Assembly (NCBI GenBank): GCA_964367905.1 | Contig: CAYIZP010000023.1 | Location: forward strand, 1 to 46,259 | DNA: 46,259 nt | Source of the DNA: CAUPWF01 sp964367905 | GTDB taxonomy: Bacteria > Bacillota > Clostridia > Lachnospirales > Lachnospiraceae | Direction of reading: 5' to 3' | Shown here: positions 15,916 through 25,352 of the stretch, piece after piece | How the letters are laid out: every line of letters starts with the position of its first letter | How positions within the stretch are numbered: the stretch's first letter is position 1 | The notes under the pieces: model-generated | Database searches by the model: none | What the model was told of the DNA's origin: nothing | The model's input: only the letters and a program-made list of their open reading frames with translations | Position numbers and translations under genes: made by a program

Positions 15916-15964
15916 AAAATAGAATTTTTCACACGGCAATTTGTCCATTTAGGATCAAATTGCC
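15911..15964 (+). other. Two hairpins between response regulator and kinase genes
   Basis: TGTGAAAAAT/ATTTTTCACA (15911-15933) overlaps the regulator stop codon. GGCAATTTG/CAAATTGCC (15935-15964) has an extra TCC/GGA pair inside. Neither is followed by a T run. They may reduce or stabilise mRNA for the kinase, keeping it below regulator level. Confidence 0.5.
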
Positions 15965-15988
15965 AGTTTTGGGAAAGGGGAGTTTATT

Positions 15989-17344
15989 ATGATGAAAAAG
16001 GTATCGGCTAAAGTAAAACTTACACTTTTTACGGCATTACTTATGCTAGTGATGGCAGGGGTTCTAATCGGACTAATGTTTACGTTAAGCGAAAATATTA
16101 TCTCGTCGAATAGCAGAGCCCAACTACAGGAAGTTGTTGATGATAATTCAGGTGAACTTGAATTCGATGATGGTGAATTTGATACTGACGATGTGGATTT
16201 TTTCAAAAAAGGTGTATATACAATTTTATACACCTATGATGGTGAATATATTGCAGGTGATTTTCCAGAAGAAGGTCTTGAGATGCAACCGCTTCGGGAT
16301 AAAGAAATAACAGAGTTTACTGTTGGTGAATCACATTACTATATCTATGATAGATTGTCATCGGTGGAAGATTCACACTCTTTGGTTTGGATACGTGGCA
16401 TAATCGAAATAGATGAAGTTGCAACAGCCACTAGTAATATTTTGCAGATGGCAATATTCTCTCTGCCAGTTTTCATTTTACTTGCTGCATTAGGTAGTTA
16501 TCTTGTGGCAAAGCATACCTTCCGTCCTATTGATAAAATTGTAAATACAGCGGAAGAAATAAGTGAAAGCGAGAATCTTGCTCTACGTATTGACCTAAAA
16601 GGGGGAAGTCCAGAGATATATAAGCTAGCGGAGACATTCGACAAAATGTTTGAGCGATTAGAAGGAGCCTTTGAAGCGGAGAAACAATTTACATCAGATG
16701 TTTCTCATGAACTTAGAACGCCGACAGCGGTTATTATGGCACAGTGCGAATATGCGATTGGTGAGAAGATTACACTAGAAGACAAGGAGGATGCGCTTGA
16801 AACAGTGCAGAGGCAAGCTGTAAAGATGTCAAATCTTATATCGGAGTTGCTTAATCTTATTCGTCTTGATAGAGGAGTTGAAAAAGTAGAGTTCAAGAAG
16901 ATCAACTTGAGTAATCTAGTTAGAGAAGCTTGTGAAGAGCATCAATTGATTGCCCCTTCCGATATTAATATGACATATGAAATAGCATCGAATATAAACG
17001 GAGCATTTGATGAGGCGATGATTACGAGACTACTTGCTAATTTGCTGAGTAATGCATTTCGGTATAGAAGCAAGAATGGCAATGTAGAGGTTCTTTTGAG
17101 TGAAACAGATGAGGAAATTGTTTTGTCCATAAAGGATGATGGAATAGGAATTGCAAGAGAGCATCAGTCTAGAGTCTGGCAAAGGTTTTATCAAGTGGAT
17201 CGATCTCGTACAGAAAGCCAAAAAGGGAGTATGGGGTTGGGGCTTGCTATGGTAGCGCAGATTGTAAAACTTCATCATGCAAGAATTGAACTTGAGAGCG
17301 AAGAGGGAGAAGGCTGCTTGTTCACCGTGAAATTTCCAAAATAA
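15989..17344 (+). CDS. Sensor histidine kinase, two transmembrane helices with HAMP
   Basis: The 451-residue protein has TM1 (~12-33) and an acidic extracellular sensor (~34-150; ELEFDDGEFDTDDVDF). TM2 (~151-172) and a HAMP linker follow. The HisKA domain has phosphoacceptor motif SDVSHELRTPTAV, and the ATPase domain has N box NLLSNAFRY, G1 DDGIGIA and G2 GLGLAM. The strongly acidic sensor suggests cation or cationic-peptide detection. It partners the regulator upstream. The adjacent PepSY lipoprotein is also very acidic and may act in the same sensing path. Confidence 0.94.
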   Translation: MMKKVSAKVKLTLFTALLMLVMAGVLIGLMFTLSENIISSNSRAQLQEVVDDNSGELEFDDGEFDTDDVDFFKKGVYTILYTYDGEYIAGDFPEEGLEMQPLRDKEITEFTVGESHYYIYDRLSSVEDSHSLVWIRGIIEIDEVATATSNILQMAIFSLPVFILLAALGSYLVAKHTFRPIDKIVNTAEEISESENLALRIDLKGGSPEIYKLAETFDKMFERLEGAFEAEKQFTSDVSHELRTPTAVIMAQCEYAIGEKITLEDKEDALETVQRQAVKMSNLISELLNLIRLDRGVEKVEFKKINLSNLVREACEEHQLIAPSDINMTYEIASNINGAFDEAMITRLLANLLSNAFRYRSKNGNVEVLLSETDEEIVLSIKDDGIGIAREHQSRVWQRFYQVDRSRTESQKGSMGLGLAMVAQIVKLHHARIELESEEGEGCLFTVKFPK

Positions 17345-17355
17345 ATTTTATTGTA

Positions 17356-17387
17356 TTAATAATATTTTAATGTTCGGAAGATAAAAT
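17356..17387 (+). promoter_or_regulatory. PepSY gene promoter sharing the two-component-operon motif
   Basis: TTAAT at 17356 and again at 17367 (11-bp spacing), then TAAAAT at 17382-17387. Spacing is identical to the site at 15178-15209. It lies in the kinase-PepSY intergenic region. Confidence 0.6.
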
Positions 17388-17433
17388 AAACTCAACAAAG
17401 AAAGTTATACAAATAAAAATTAGGAGGTTCATT

Positions 17434-18123
17434 ATGAAATCAGTAAAATTAACAAAAAAAATAACTATAGTATCTTGTACAGTTCTTCTTGGAGTAGCAT
17501 TAAGTGGATGCAACGCGTCTACACCTTCAACGCAGGAAGAGCAGCCAGTGGTAGAGGAACAACAACTGACGAAAGATTTGCCAGTGGCAGAGGAGACACA
17601 ACCAGTTGAGGAGCAACAGCCAGTCGATGCAACCGATACGGAAGCCTATATTGGAGAGGAAGAGGCGAAGTCTATAGCACTTACACATGCTGAAAAAAGC
17701 GAAGCCGATGTTTCGCATATGCTTTGCAAGCTTGACTATGACGATGGAGTTGCGGAATATAAAGTTGAATTTTGGGACGGAACGACAGAATATGATTATG
17801 AAATCAATGCAGTTAGTGGTGAGATTATAGGTTTTGACTATGATATGGAGAGTTATGATGTCAAACCAGAGACTGCAACTGAAGCATCACCAGATGCGAA
17901 TGCTTCTGCGGAGTATATTGGAGAAGAAGAGGCAAAAGAGATTGCATTCACACATGCAGGAGTCACAGAAAGTGAAGCAAGTTACGTGAAATGTGAGTTT
18001 GACTTTGATGATGGAATTGCCGAATATGAAGTGGAGTGGGAGATTGGAAGAACGGAATATGAATACACAATCAGTGCTACAGATGGTACAGTGTGGGAGC
18101 ATGATGTAGACTATGATGATTGA
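17434..18123 (+). CDS. Lipoprotein with two PepSY domains
   Basis: The 229-residue precursor has a lipobox at Cys26 (VALSGC). A Pro/Glu/Gln-rich linker is followed by two PepSY repeats. Each opens YIGEEEAK(S/E)IA(L/F)THA, has a central DDG(V/I)AEY(K/E)VE strand, and ends in a TG-like turn. PepSY domains are extracytoplasmic regulatory domains, often next to two-component systems. It sits right after the regulator-kinase pair and shares their promoter motif. Confidence 0.9.
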   Translation: MKSVKLTKKITIVSCTVLLGVALSGCNASTPSTQEEQPVVEEQQLTKDLPVAEETQPVEEQQPVDATDTEAYIGEEEAKSIALTHAEKSEADVSHMLCKLDYDDGVAEYKVEFWDGTTEYDYEINAVSGEIIGFDYDMESYDVKPETATEASPDANASAEYIGEEEAKEIAFTHAGVTESEASYVKCEFDFDDGIAEYEVEWEIGRTEYEYTISATDGTVWEHDVDYDD

Positions 18124-18194
18124 TGAATAGAGGACAGTGCCTGTAAAAAGGGTGGCTTGGAAATCAATGTCATTAAATTGAATATTGAAAAAGG

Positions 18195-18228
18195 TTCCTA
18201 TATCATTAAATTGATATAGGAATTTTTT
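18195..18228 (+). terminator. Rho-independent terminator
   Basis: TTCCTATATCA (18195-18205) pairs with TGATATAGGAA (18212-18222), followed by TTTTTT. Its loop and flank reuse TCATTAAATTGA, also present at 18169-18180. It ends the PepSY transcript. Confidence 0.8.
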
Positions 18229-18598
18229 GCACTTTTTTTATTCACAAGGTAAGTGGTAACGTTGTAATAAAATAGGTATAGGGTATGGGGACGAAAATTC
18301 ATAGCTTAATGAAACAACCCTGTGGAGTTGAAAAATGCTGTGGATAAATGACTGGTTCTATGATAAAATAAAATCATAGAAATTTCGGAAAACATCATTT
18401 CTCATATCATTTATATATCGTCGCAAGAAATATAAGTATTCTAGTTAAAAACACAAATAAAATCCCCACTTAAATCAATATAGAGAGACTAAATATTGTG
18501 GATGAGTACGCATAATATATAAAGTTACGAGAGAAGAGATGGTGAAACGAACATACGGATGAAGGTTAAGATTTGGAAGAAACAATTTCAGAGAGGTA
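18229..18598. other. Non-coding region before the first ABC cassette
   Basis: No credible gene is present. A 7-bp hairpin CTATGAT/ATCATAG lies at 18358-18379, and ATCATTT occurs twice 12 bp apart near 18390-18415. No convincing promoter could be chosen. It presumably holds the control region of the ABC cassette. Confidence 0.4.
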
Positions 18599-18604
18599 AT
18601 GGAT

Positions 18605-19306
18605 ATGGCATACATAGAATTTAAAGATGTGAAGAAGATTTATCATATTGGAGAGGTGGATATTAAGGCGCTGGCGGGAGTCAGTTTCGAGATTGAAGCG
18701 GGTGAATTTGTTATCATTGCAGGTGCATCTGGTGCAGGGAAGAGTACGATTCTGAATCTGTTAGGAGGAATGGATGTGAGTACTTCAGGGGAGATCGTTG
18801 TGGATGGCAGTCATGTGGAGAAGATGAATGACAAGGAGTTGACTCAGTATAGAAGGCATGATATCGGATTTGTGTTTCAGTTCTATAATCTAGTGCAGAA
18901 CTTGACTGCTAAGGAGAATGTAGAGCTTGCCACACAGATTTGTAGGAATCCATTGGATATTGACAAGACGATGGCACTGGTAGGATTGGAAGAGAGGAAG
19001 GCGAATTTTCCATCTCAGCTATCTGGGGGAGAGCAGCAGCGTGTGGCGATTGCTAGGGCACTTGCGAAGAATCCGAAGTTGTTATTATGTGATGAGCCGA
19101 CAGGGGCCCTTGATTATAATACTGGAAAGCAGATTTTAAAGTTGCTACAAGACACTTGCAAGGAGCAGGGGCGGGCGGTTGTGATTATTACACACAATCT
19201 TGCCTTGTGTCCGATGGGGGACAAGGTAATCAAGGTAAAGAGTGGCAAGATTTCATCCATACGTGTGAATGAGAATCCGCTACCGATTGAAGAGATTGAG
19301 TGGTAG
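18605..19306 (+). CDS. ABC transporter ATP-binding protein (MacB/LolD type)
   Basis: The ~233-residue protein has Walker A GASGAGKST, Q-loop FVFQFYNLVQNLTA, signature LSGGEQQRVAIARAL, and Walker B LLLCDEPTGALD. This is the subgroup that pairs with FtsX-like permeases. ATG codons at 18599 and 18605 are possible; 18605 matches the start of its paralogue at 29703 and has GAGAGG 8 nt upstream. The permease gene follows after 88 nt. Confidence 0.95.
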   Translation: MAYIEFKDVKKIYHIGEVDIKALAGVSFEIEAGEFVIIAGASGAGKSTILNLLGGMDVSTSGEIVVDGSHVEKMNDKELTQYRRHDIGFVFQFYNLVQNLTAKENVELATQICRNPLDIDKTMALVGLEERKANFPSQLSGGEQQRVAIARALAKNPKLLLCDEPTGALDYNTGKQILKLLQDTCKEQGRAVVIITHNLALCPMGDKVIKVKSGKISSIRVNENPLPIEEIEW

Positions 19307-19394
19307 ATTTTGCCGAGAATACAGAGTGCTTGTGAAGCACTGCTGATAGGGTAAGAAATATGCATAGGAAAGAAAGATGATGGAGGATATCATC

Positions 19395-22300
19395 ATGGGT
19401 AGAGTGATTTGGATAGATGCGCTGCGAACTATTCGACAGACATTTTCGAAGTTTATTGCATTATTTGCGATTGTTGCACTCGGAATTGCATTTTTTGTTG
19501 GTGTGAGTTCTTCGGCTCCGATTATGGGGCAGAGCGTTGATCTATATAATGATGAGAATAAGTTGATGGATTTTCAGGTTTATTCCAACTATGGATTTGA
19601 TGATGAGGACTTAGAGGTACTTCGGACAGTCGCGGGGATTGAGGCGGTTGAGGGTGTAAAGTTTGTAGATGCAATCGGTTCATATGGAGAACAAGAACAG
19701 GTATTGCGGGTTACCTCATATTCAAGGGAACAGGAAATCAATCAAATTGAATTGCTAGAAGGTCGTTATCCTGAAGGTAAACATGAGTGTATCGCCGAGC
19801 GATCTTCGGCAAATCCAGACGGGCTAAGAATTGGAGACGAGGTTCAAGTTTCTCTGCCAAGTGACGATATCGCAGAGGAGTTGAGTGTAACAGAGTTTGT
19901 TGTTGTAGGGCTTGCGACATCTCCTGACTATCTGGCAACAGAGCGCGGGGAAAGCACTTTGAACAATCGAACGCTGGGAAGTTTCTTGTATGTGCTAGAG
20001 TCAGCATTCGTGAATGATGTCTATGGCAGTGTTTTGTTATTGGCAGATGGGGCTGCAGAGTTGAATGGATTCTCTATAGACTATTTTGAGTATTTATTGC
20101 CCACAAAGACAGCGCTGGAGGAAATGGCAGAGAAGCAACAGGTTGTACGGGCAGATGACATTCGGGCAGATGCTTTGGAGGAATATGAAGAAGGTTATGC
20201 TGAATATGAGGATGGTCTGAGGGAATATGAGGACGGAGTCAAGGAATACGAAGATGGGATTCTAGAGTATGAAGAGGAAATTGCAGATGGAGAGACATCA
20301 CTTGCAGAGGCATTAGATGAGATAGAATCAGGGGAGAGGGAACTTGATTCTGGACTTGCAGAGCTGCAAGAGGCACAGAGAGAGCTAGATGCTAGCATTG
20401 CGACAGCGACAAACGAGTTGAAGGAAGGGGAACGTCAGTTACAAGTTGCACAAGACGAGTTGGAGCAAAATCAGCAAGCTTACGAGGATGGTAAGCCAGC
20501 ATTGATACAACAGTTGGAAGAGTTGGATGCTCAGAAGACATCGTTGGAAACGGCATCTCAGGGACTTCAAGACATTCACAATGCTACCACACAAATCGAT
20601 GTTGCACTGGTGCAATTACAGGCAGAGATAGATGCGATCAATGCATCTACACTTTCTGAAGTTGAAAAAGATGCGGCAATCGCACCTCTGCGGACACAAG
20701 AGGGTACACTGACAACCGAACGTCAAGCATTAAGCCAGCAATATGATGCTGTGATGGCGACATTGCAAGGGCAAGGAATTGTAGGAGAAGTTGAACTTGC
20801 AGCTGCATTGACAGAGCTGACAGCGGCACAACAGCAGATTACCTCTGTTATGGAGAGCACAGAGAGACAGCTAGCAGAGGGACAGGCAGAAATTGTCCAT
20901 CAACGAGAGACATTGGCGGCAGGCGAGGCAGAGCTGGAAGCAAAGCGTGTGTCTGCACAGTCACAAATCGATAGTGGGATGGAAGCTTGGCGAGAGAATA
21001 ATGAGAAGTTAACCGAAGCCAGAATGGAGTACGAAGATGGAGTCGCAGAACTTGAACAGGGGCGCATCGAGGGTCAGGAAGAGTTAGGTGAGGCGAAGGT
21101 TGAGTTGGCGGATGCGAAGTCGGAGTTGGATGATGCAAAGATAGAGTTAGAGGATGCGAAGTCAGAGATAGATAATCTCGAGGTAGGCGAATGGACGATA
21201 TTGGATCGGGATATGCATAGTTCGAGTGTTCAATATCGTGATACCATCTCTCAGATGGAAGCCATTGCCGCAGTATTTCCAATCTTCTTCTTCCTAGTGG
21301 CCGCTCTCGTCTGCCTAACAACGATGACACGTATGGTGGATGAGCAACGAGGCCAGATGGGGATATTACGTGCATTGGGATACAGTAATTTTGCTTGTGC
21401 ACTGAAGTTCCTATTCTATAGTGCGATTGCTGCAATTCTAGGCGGTGCTGTGGGGACTATGGTAGGAATGATGTTATTCCCACCAGTAATCTACAATACA
21501 TGGGGGTTACTCTTCGAGTTGCCACCACTACATTATGAGATGCCAGTGAGCTATATCGTGATTGCCAACGTACTATTCCTTCTCTTGATGTGTGGAACCA
21601 CATTTGTGGTTGCATGGGGACAATTGCGTGAGGAACCAAGCCAAATCTTGAGACCAAAGGCTCCGAAGATGGGGAAGACCATAGTGCTAGAGCGGATAAC
21701 ATTCCTATGGAAACGGATGTCATTTACATCGAAGGTGACTGCAAGGAACTTGATTCGATATAAGAGGCGATTCTTCATGACAGTAATTGGAATCTCAGGA
21801 TGTACAGCATTGCTGGTTGCAGGATTCGGCATTCGTGAGTCAGTTTCCAATATTATAATTCTTCAGTATGAGGATATCAGCCAATACGATGGGACAGTTA
21901 AGCTAGAAGAAGACCTGGGAGAAGAGACAAAACAGGATGTGTTGGATCAAGTAATGTCTATGGAGGGGATGGATTCAGCGGTGTTGACAGCAGAATATGC
22001 ATGGGTGATTACTTCAGAAAATGTTGTGGAAGACTACGTGGCACAGGTTCAAGTGATTGAAGATCTGGAAGCACATCAACAATTGAATGTAGTGAGAGAG
22101 CGGCAAAGTGGAGAAGAGTTGGAGCTAGCAGACGATACGGTTCTCATCAGTGAGAAGTTGTCTGAATTGTTAGATGTGCAGGTCGGAGATCATATAGGGA
22201 TAGAGAACTCAGATGAAGTCACGAAAACATTCACAATTGGAGGAATCCACGAGCGGTATATCCAGCATGAGATATTCCTCACACAAAAGGCATATGAGGA

Positions 22301-22856
22301 GGCATTCGGGGAAACAGCCGAGCGAAATACAATTCAACTTGTCTTGACAGATGGTGCAGAGAACACGCGCGAGAAACTATCAGGGATTGCAGGGACAGAA
22401 ACAATCTATCTCTTCGAGACTACCATCGATGACCTTACCAAGAGAATCGACGGAATCAACGTAATTGTATATGTTATCATCGCATGCGCGGCAGCACTTG
22501 CATTTATCGTATTAGGCAACTTGACGAATATCAATATCTCCGAGAGGGAGAGAGAGCTAGCAACATTGAAGGTTCTTGGATTTACCAATAAGGAAGTCAA
22601 CGCATATATGTTCAAGGAGAACATGGTACTCACATTTTTCGGGGCATTACTCGGACTACTTCTAGGAACCATGCTCCACAGATTCATCATCACCTTGGTC
22701 GAGATGGAGTTTGTGATGTTCCTTCGTGACACAACACCTATATGCTTCATACTAGCTACGATTATTACATTTATCTTCTCGTTCATCGTCAATACGATTG
22801 TGACGAGAAAACTGAAGAAAATACATATGGTAGAATCATTGAAGAGCGTGGAGTAG
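19395..22856 (+). CDS. FtsX-family ABC permease with large extracellular coiled coil
   Basis: The ~1153-residue protein has a first TM helix (~20-40), then an extracellular region with MacB-like segment (~45-240). A long coiled coil follows (~240-595). It starts with perfect heptads of YEDGxxE form and is rich in Glu, Gln and Ala. FtsX TM helices lie at ~630-780 (FPIFFFLVAALVCLTTMTRM), and a second FtsX unit occupies the C-terminal ~400 residues. The closest relative in this window (30405-32873) has the same layout without the coil. GGAGG precedes ATG 19395; earlier ATGs at 19377/19380 lack an RBS. The coil may bridge the wall or bind a partner, as in mechanotransmission ABC systems. Confidence 0.93.
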   Translation: MGRVIWIDALRTIRQTFSKFIALFAIVALGIAFFVGVSSSAPIMGQSVDLYNDENKLMDFQVYSNYGFDDEDLEVLRTVAGIEAVEGVKFVDAIGSYGEQEQVLRVTSYSREQEINQIELLEGRYPEGKHECIAERSSANPDGLRIGDEVQVSLPSDDIAEELSVTEFVVVGLATSPDYLATERGESTLNNRTLGSFLYVLESAFVNDVYGSVLLLADGAAELNGFSIDYFEYLLPTKTALEEMAEKQQVVRADDIRADALEEYEEGYAEYEDGLREYEDGVKEYEDGILEYEEEIADGETSLAEALDEIESGERELDSGLAELQEAQRELDASIATATNELKEGERQLQVAQDELEQNQQAYEDGKPALIQQLEELDAQKTSLETASQGLQDIHNATTQIDVALVQLQAEIDAINASTLSEVEKDAAIAPLRTQEGTLTTERQALSQQYDAVMATLQGQGIVGEVELAAALTELTAAQQQITSVMESTERQLAEGQAEIVHQRETLAAGEAELEAKRVSAQSQIDSGMEAWRENNEKLTEARMEYEDGVAELEQGRIEGQEELGEAKVELADAKSELDDAKIELEDAKSEIDNLEVGEWTILDRDMHSSSVQYRDTISQMEAIAAVFPIFFFLVAALVCLTTMTRMVDEQRGQMGILRALGYSNFACALKFLFYSAIAAILGGAVGTMVGMMLFPPVIYNTWGLLFELPPLHYEMPVSYIVIANVLFLLLMCGTTFVVAWGQLREEPSQILRPKAPKMGKTIVLERITFLWKRMSFTSKVTARNLIRYKRRFFMTVIGISGCTALLVAGFGIRESVSNIIILQYEDISQYDGTVKLEEDLGEETKQDVLDQVMSMEGMDSAVLTAEYAWVITSENVVEDYVAQVQVIEDLEAHQQLNVVRERQSGEELELADDTVLISEKLSELLDVQVGDHIGIENSDEVTKTFTIGGIHERYIQHEIFLTQKAYEEAFGETAERNTIQLVLTDGAENTREKLSGIAGTETIYLFETTIDDLTKRIDGINVIVYVIIACAAALAFIVLGNLTNINISERERELATLKVLGFTNKEVNAYMFKENMVLTFFGALLGLLLGTMLHRFIITLVEMEFVMFLRDTTPICFILATIITFIFSFIVNTIVTRKLKKIHMVESLKSVE

Positions 22857-22859
22857 AAA

Positions 22860-22892
22860 AATAAGGGAGTGCGAAGCACTCCCTTATTTTTT
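22860..22892 (+). terminator. Rho-independent terminator
   Basis: AATAAGGGAGTGC (22860-22872) pairs with GCACTCCCTTATT (22876-22888) around GAA, then T6. Nearly the same hairpin core recurs at 28083-28109. Confidence 0.9.
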
Positions 22893-22964
22893 GTAGCAAT
22901 TCAAGGGCTTCTCTGATACAATATATCAGGAAATTAATTTGATAGAAAAGGAAGATATTGTAAC

Positions 22965-23903
22965 ATGAGAAGTCTAAGAAAAGCAATCTGTGTATTAGCA
23001 TTGACTCCGCTACTAGTTGGATGTGGAGAATTGGAATTAGAAATAAAGGTGCCACAATCAGACAGTAATATATCGTTAGTGAGTGAAACAAAAGGACATA
23101 CAACACAATCTGAGAATGTGACAGAAGATCAAGAGGAGATTGAGAATGCTCTGGAGTATCATATAGTAGGAGAGATACTAACATATCAAGGTGAAGACTA
23201 TATAATGATAGAAGTTGAGGGCGGAGATAGAAATGGAGATAGGGAACCCAATGTGGCAGTAGATATAGGGTTTGGCGATCGCGAGTATTGGGGATTAACC
23301 AATGAATATGGTCAGCTTATCTATGTATTGGCAGAAGAGGTGAATCTTCAGAATGAAGACATTGAAGAAGTAAATGGTGATGGAAGATATTATTCTGATG
23401 AGGCTGATGTGCCAGGAACAGAATTAGATACGCTAGACCAAGGTCATGTGATTGCAGATTCACTTGGTGGAGTTGCCAATGCGTATAATATTACACCACA
23501 AGACTCTGTACTTAATAGACATGGAGAACAGGCTTACATGGAATCTGCAATCAGAGATGCAGGAGGTTGTGATAATCTAGAGGTAACAATCTCCTATTCA
23601 GGAACAGATACTCAGATTCCAAGTGGTTATCGATATGAGTATGAACTTATGGATCATCTAATGATAGATGAATTTGAGAATAAAAATCCCGAGGAAACGG
23701 TGAATGCTGCGGAGGAATCAAGTGCTGGTGTAGTGGATAAGGAAGATGTGGGGCAGGATTTATCAGGAATTGATACAAATGGAAACAGAATAGTTACAAT
23801 CAAGGAAGCAGAGGCAGCAGGATATGCGATGCCGATTAAGTCCGACCACTGGTTGTATCAGTATATGAAAGACAACGATGGAGATGGAATGGTAGGGGAG
23901 TAG
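22965..23903 (+). CDS. Surface lipoprotein DNA/RNA non-specific endonuclease with calcium-loop tail
   Basis: The 312-residue precursor has a lipobox at Cys20 (PLLVGC). A nuclease domain follows with the betabeta-alpha-Me motif LDQGHVIADSLGG (His161 catalytic) and NITPQ with Asn175 for metal. This matches secreted DNases of the EndA type, in which DRGH is usual; here it is DQGH. The C-terminus (~268-312) has DTNGNRIVTIKEAEAAG and DNDGDGMVG, an excalibur-like calcium-binding tail found on extracellular nucleases. It should degrade DNA at the cell surface for nutrients, uptake or competition. Confidence 0.85.
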   Translation: MRSLRKAICVLALTPLLVGCGELELEIKVPQSDSNISLVSETKGHTTQSENVTEDQEEIENALEYHIVGEILTYQGEDYIMIEVEGGDRNGDREPNVAVDIGFGDREYWGLTNEYGQLIYVLAEEVNLQNEDIEEVNGDGRYYSDEADVPGTELDTLDQGHVIADSLGGVANAYNITPQDSVLNRHGEQAYMESAIRDAGGCDNLEVTISYSGTDTQIPSGYRYEYELMDHLMIDEFENKNPEETVNAAEESSAGVVDKEDVGQDLSGIDTNGNRIVTIKEAEAAGYAMPIKSDHWLYQYMKDNDGDGMVGE

Positions 23904-24060
23904 AAAAGATAAATGAAAACATTCTGTTAATAAAGTGAAAACAATCTTGGATATAGTAATAATGCATAATAAAATATGGTATCATATATAAAAATTGGCT
24001 ATAATAGACATGGAAAGAGCTATATATGCGCAATTGAAATAATTTTTGCGAGGATACCAC

Positions 24061-25005
24061 ATGAAGAAGATATTGGCAATTATTCTAGTACTAACGATAC
24101 AATTTACTACGGTTGCAGAGGTGTATGCGATAGCGCCTGAAGCAGAACTAAATTACAATGAGGCATTATCTATGGAAGCTATTTATGAAGCTGCAAAAGG
24201 TATGGATATACCGTATACATGGGATGGAATACCGCAAGGAATTACGATGTCGGAGGAATATGTGATTGTCAGCTCATATTTGGAGAATGGGTGTTTTTTG
24301 GTGTTTATAGATCGGTTTGATTATCGAGTAGTCGCAGTCGCTAAGATCAGTGAGGCTAATCCATCACAGGATTTGCAGGCTCATGTGGGTGGTGTTGCGT
24401 ATGATTCGATGAGCAATTCGATTTTTGTTTCCGGAAAGGGGAAGGATATTCTCGCGATTCCAATGGAAATTGTGGAGGAGATGATTGCACATCATGTGAC
24501 TCCGCAGGATAATACATTTACAATTACTCAGGAAGAATATATGCATGTAAGTTATCAGGGTGATGGTGATTTGTTGACGCCGTCGTGTCTTACTGTTCAT
24601 GATGGAGAACTATATGTAGGGGAGTTTGTCTTGGAGACGCATTCGATGATGCGACAGTATAAAATCATAGAGGGTGAAGGGAACCATATCACATTACATC
24701 AGAGTAGTGAGAATGTTATATTGCCGAGTAAGGTGCAGGGTATGACCGTTATAGATGATTATCTGATATTGTCTAGCTCCTATGGGCGAAAAACGAATTC
24801 AAAATTATATATTGGAGAAGTAAACGAGAACCGATATGAACAAGTGGCACCAAGTTTTGCGATGCCACCTATGTCACAGGGAATTGTGCTTGCAGAGGAT
24901 GAACTTTGGATTATGTTTGAGAGTTCTGCTGAAAAATACAAATACAATGCTAGAAATGTGCAAGAGCACATATGGTCGATATCCATTTCGGACATCCATC
25001 ACTAG
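24061..25005 (+). CDS. Secreted propeller-like protein, unknown function
   Basis: The 314-residue precursor has a signal peptide (KKILAIILVLTIQFTTV). The mature protein contains repeated short strand pairs (GITMSEEYVIVSSYL, GGVAYDSMSNSIFVSGKG, LTVHDGELYVGEF, GMTVIDDYLILSSSYG, GIVLAEDELWIMFE). These are spaced like blades of a beta-propeller. No catalytic motif is recognised. ATG 24061 follows GCGAGG; a TTG at 24046 is unlikely. Its end overlaps the convergent ORF at 25002 by 4 nt. Confidence 0.75.
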   Translation: MKKILAIILVLTIQFTTVAEVYAIAPEAELNYNEALSMEAIYEAAKGMDIPYTWDGIPQGITMSEEYVIVSSYLENGCFLVFIDRFDYRVVAVAKISEANPSQDLQAHVGGVAYDSMSNSIFVSGKGKDILAIPMEIVEEMIAHHVTPQDNTFTITQEEYMHVSYQGDGDLLTPSCLTVHDGELYVGEFVLETHSMMRQYKIIEGEGNHITLHQSSENVILPSKVQGMTVIDDYLILSSSYGRKTNSKLYIGEVNENRYEQVAPSFAMPPMSQGIVLAEDELWIMFESSAEKYKYNARNVQEHIWSISISDIHH

Positions 25006-25352
25006 GGAGCTCGATCGACACTGTCCAACCAACCATTGTTGCCCCATCCATCATAGGCAGGATTGTCGCATTGTGCACTGATTGAGTATTCACGAAATGA
25101 TTTTTTATATTCTTGTCCTAGAGTCCTGTATTCATGTTTGAGTTTCTTCAAATCTGCGTTGATTGAAAAAAACTCTCGATATCGTTTCCATGTCAATATA
25201 ATTGGCAGAAGGAGTGCAACTGGTATTGCATACTGAAATACCGTGGAAACAAAGGAAGTTAGAAGGACAGAAACTCCTGGGGAGGTATAAATGTGGATTT
25301 TTACAAGCGAAATATGTGTTCCTACAAAAGTTATAGATACTCTTCTAGGCAT
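25002..25352 (-). CDS. Small membrane protein of unknown function, overlapping the VanY-like gene end
   Basis: The frame gives 116 residues with a hydrophobic segment (~28-52, VLLTSFVSTVFQYAIPVALLLP). A charged helical region follows (LKKLKHEYRTLGQEYKKSF), then a Trp/Gly/Asn-rich tail (DGWGNNGW). It overlaps the upstream VanY-like gene by 22 nt, consistent with translational coupling, and fills an otherwise empty interval. There is no strong RBS (GGGGC upstream) and no family is recognised. Confidence 0.45.
   Translation of the reverse strand: MPRRVSITFVGTHISLVKIHIYTSPGVSVLLTSFVSTVFQYAIPVALLLPIILTWKRYREFFSINADLKKLKHEYRTLGQEYKKSFREYSISAQCDNPAYDGWGNNGWLDSVDRAP

Noticed and set aside
18280..18360. 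20-codon frame beginning at an ATG in the gap before the ABC cassette
   Set aside because: Too short, no convincing RBS, no leader or signal features; probably chance.
20170..20290. Short-period DNA repeat that could suggest a CRISPR-like or tandem repeat array
   Set aside because: The ~21-bp periodicity encodes YEDGxxE heptads of the permease coiled coil; there are no spacers.
20848..21435. 195-codon minus-strand frame opposite the permease
   Set aside because: His/Pro/Leu-rich shadow of the coiled-coil coding strand.
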